Shown: positions 6,238 through 7,443 of the stretch, piece after piece
How positions within the stretch are numbered: position 1 is the first letter of the stretch
How the letters are laid out: every line of letters begins with the position of its first letter
Assembly: GCA_003650445.1 (NCBI GenBank)
Contig: QMQE01000129.1
Coordinates: forward strand, 1 to 7,443
DNA: 7,443 nucleotides
Source: Acidobacteriota bacterium
GTDB lineage: Bacteria > Acidobacteriota > Holophagae > Thermotomaculales > Thermotomaculaceae
Direction of reading: 5' to 3'
Program-made: the position numbers and the translations under genes
The notes under the pieces: model-generated
What the model was told of the DNA's origin: nothing
Databases searched by the model: none
What the model saw: the letters and a program-made list of their open reading frames with translations, nothing else

Positions 6238-7056
6238 ATGTCCACTTCTAAACACATGCTTCACTACCGGAAAGAGGGCAAAGGAGAGCCTCTGCTCCTC
6301 TTGAACGGGATTGCAATGTCTGTCTCCTCATGGGAGCCGGTGGCATCCATCCTGAAACACGACTTTACCGTCATTCGCTGCGATTTCCGGGGTCAGTTAC
6401 TGACGCCGGGGCCGGTGCCATCCACTCTGGAAGGCCATATGGCAGACGTGGAAGCTCTCCTCAATGCCGTTTCCCCCGGCCCGGTTCATGTAGCCGGAAC
6501 CTCCTTTGGCGGCCTCATTGCAATGCTTCTGGCCGCAAACAGGCCGAATATCTGTTCACTGACTGTAATCGCATCCGCTGACCACTTCGACTCTGGTATG
6601 ACAGCGGAGGTGGGGCGCTGGCGGAATGCTGCCAGGGCGGCGGCCGAATCCGGGGACCACGGCCATCTCCTGGACATTATGATGCCTGTTGTCTACTGTG
6701 AGCAATATCGGAAAGCCCACAGGGAGGAACTATTGGCCCGGAGGCAACAGATGCGGCACATCCCTCCCCGCTGGTTTTATGACCTGGACAGGCTCATGGC
6801 TTCAACAGAAGGCATTGACCTTACATCGGCCCTTCGGCGTATCACCTGTCCGGCATTGATTGCGGCAGCAGAGCAGGATGGCTTCATTCCTCCTGAACGG
6901 ACAAAGGCCATTACCGGAAAAGTAAGCGGAAGCCGCTTTCAGACGATTTCAGGCGCGGGACACGCGGTGGTGGTTGAAAACCCGGAAGCGGTATCTGCAA
7001 TCATTTTTCAGGGGGCGGATGGGAAAGACGGGAAAAGAGAAAAGAAGGGAATTTAA
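6238..7056 (+). CDS. Soluble alpha/beta hydrolase
   Basis: A 272-residue alpha/beta hydrolase without a signal or membrane segment. The triad is complete: Ser89 in GTSFG (87-91), Asp214 in AAEQDGFIPP and His242 in GAGHAVVVENPE. The oxyanion-hole position reads LLLNG (20-24) where most relatives have HG, and DFRG (49-52) matches the usual D-x-R-G turn. The family spans esterases, thioesterases, lactonases and enol-lactone or C-C hydrolases such as PcaD- and BioH-like proteins. The start is ATG 6238 with GGAG at 6227-6230 spaced 7 bases. A hairpin in the preceding gap may separate it from the thiolase transcript. The C-terminal tail after residue 258 (GADGKDGKREKKGI) is charged, comes from a purine-rich stretch, and ends in a stop codon lying within a copy of the downstream repeat motif, so the tail may be recently acquired. 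Product specificity is unknown; it shares no obvious close identity with the membrane-anchored hydrolase. Confidence 0.85.
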   Translation: MSTSKHMLHYRKEGKGEPLLLLNGIAMSVSSWEPVASILKHDFTVIRCDFRGQLLTPGPVPSTLEGHMADVEALLNAVSPGPVHVAGTSFGGLIAMLLAANRPNICSLTVIASADHFDSGMTAEVGRWRNAARAAAESGDHGHLLDIMMPVVYCEQYRKAHREELLARRQQMRHIPPRWFYDLDRLMASTEGIDLTSALRRITCPALIAAAEQDGFIPPERTKAITGKVSGSRFQTISGAGHAVVVENPEAVSAIIFQGADGKDGKREKKGI

Positions 7057-7443
7057 CACAAGGGAACAAAAGTTTAGATAAAGATAGAGCTTAGGAACAG
7101 AAGGGACTCACCGCAGAGGCCGCAGAGTACGCCGGGGGGGAGGAGCGGAGGAGAGGAGAATTTAACACAAAGACTCAAGGTTCAGAAAAGATAGAGCTAA
7201 GGTTCAGAAGCGGGGAATGGCCAATCCCCTTCTTTCGCGCACTCGCACTTTCACTTGCACTCGACCGCAGGGAGGAGAGGAGAATTTAACACAAAGGCAC
7301 AAAGGCACAAGGTTCAGAAAAGATATAACTAAGGTTCAGAAGCGGGGAATGGCCAATCCCCTTCTTTCGCGCACTCGCACTTTCACGTGCACTCGACCGC
7401 AGGGAGGAGAGGAGAATTTAACACAAAGGCACAAAGGCACAAA
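7047..7443. repeat. Imperfect tandem repeat array, 124-132 bp units, continuing past the window
   Basis: Units begin at GGAGGAGAGGAGAATTTAA: 7147-7270 (124 bp), 7271-7402 (132 bp) and a partial unit at 7403-7443. The first two are nearly identical. Their size difference is an 8-base duplication (the element GGCACAAA), plus three base changes: two in GATAGAGC versus GATATAAC, and one near 7255/7387. A shorter, degenerate copy at about 7047-7146 shares AATTTAACACAA, AAGATAGAGC and CAGAAG but lacks the hairpin segment, carrying instead CCGCAGAGG/CCGCAGAGT (7111-7128) and a G7 run (7134-7140). Micro-repeats include CACAAAGG with an 8-base period. No credible gene is seen here. The CACAAAG- and CGCAGAG-type words resemble intergenic repeats I have seen in many environmental genomes, but I cannot name a family. 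It could be a genome-wide dispersed repeat, a replication-slippage product or the edge of a larger array. Confidence 0.88.
7212..7229. repeat. Small inverted repeat inside each repeat unit
   Basis: GGGGA and TCCCC (7212-7216 and 7225-7229) flank ATGGCCAA, giving a 5-bp stem with an 8-base loop that contains the palindrome TGGCCA. Flanking GAA and TTC can extend the stem past a 2-base bulge. The same element recurs unchanged at 7344-7361, exactly 132 bases later. Both copies are followed by a pyrimidine-rich stretch of GCACT-like words. Confidence 0.5.

Noticed and set aside
7134..7158. Possible G-quadruplex at the G7 run and GGAGG tract
   Set aside because: Apart from one G7 run the G-tracts are only two bases long, so any quadruplex would be weak; the purine bias is explained by the repeat's composition.
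7047..7443. Possible CRISPR array
   Set aside because: The whole 124-132 bp unit is repeated; there are no short identical repeats separated by unique spacers, and no cas gene is present.

Overview
The window is Gram-negative bacterial DNA. An outer-membrane TonB-dependent receptor lies at the left edge. A co-directional run of acyl-thioester metabolism genes follows, all on the + strand and tightly packed. The right end is a non-coding-looking tandem repeat tract. The receptor style (a GRSRNDER-type segment, a VEGFNVFN strand and a terminal aromatic residue) recalls the large Oar-like receptors of Acidobacteriota and related phyla. The enzyme cluster recalls anaerobic lipid and acyl-CoA degraders such as Desulfobacterota or Aminicenantes-type lineages. 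No marker gene is present, so the taxonomic guess is low confidence.

Layout. 1-567: C-terminal end of a TonB-dependent receptor, followed by a strong GC-rich hairpin (576-604) that lacks a U-tract. 624-1406: classical short-chain dehydrogenase, FabG-like. 1461-2462: ketoacyl synthase III-like condensing enzyme. 2459-3379: membrane-anchored alpha/beta hydrolase, overlapping its upstream neighbour by 4 bp. 3392-4912: AMP-forming acyl-CoA ligase. 4924-6132: SCP2-type thiolase. 6184-6205: a perfect hairpin with a GAAA loop. 6238-7056: a second, soluble alpha/beta hydrolase. From about 7047 to the window end: an imperfect tandem array with units of 124 and 132 bp, one degenerate copy on the left and one cut by the window edge.

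How the genes may work together. The ligase would activate a carboxylic acid to an acyl-CoA. The thiolase would make or break a 3-ketoacyl-CoA. The reductase would interconvert 3-keto and 3-hydroxy forms. The KASIII-like protein would condense or transfer acyl groups. The hydrolases would release the product or cleave a C-C bond or thioester. No acyl-CoA dehydrogenase, enoyl-CoA hydratase or DUF35 partner is visible, so this is not a complete beta-oxidation operon. The order SDR, KASIII, alpha/beta hydrolase, AMP ligase superficially matches the OleD/A/B/C classes of long-chain olefin and beta-lactone biosynthesis, but key residues differ. The most unusual protein is the KASIII-like one: it keeps the nucleophilic Cys118 but has Thr and Tyr where FabH has its catalytic His and Asn.
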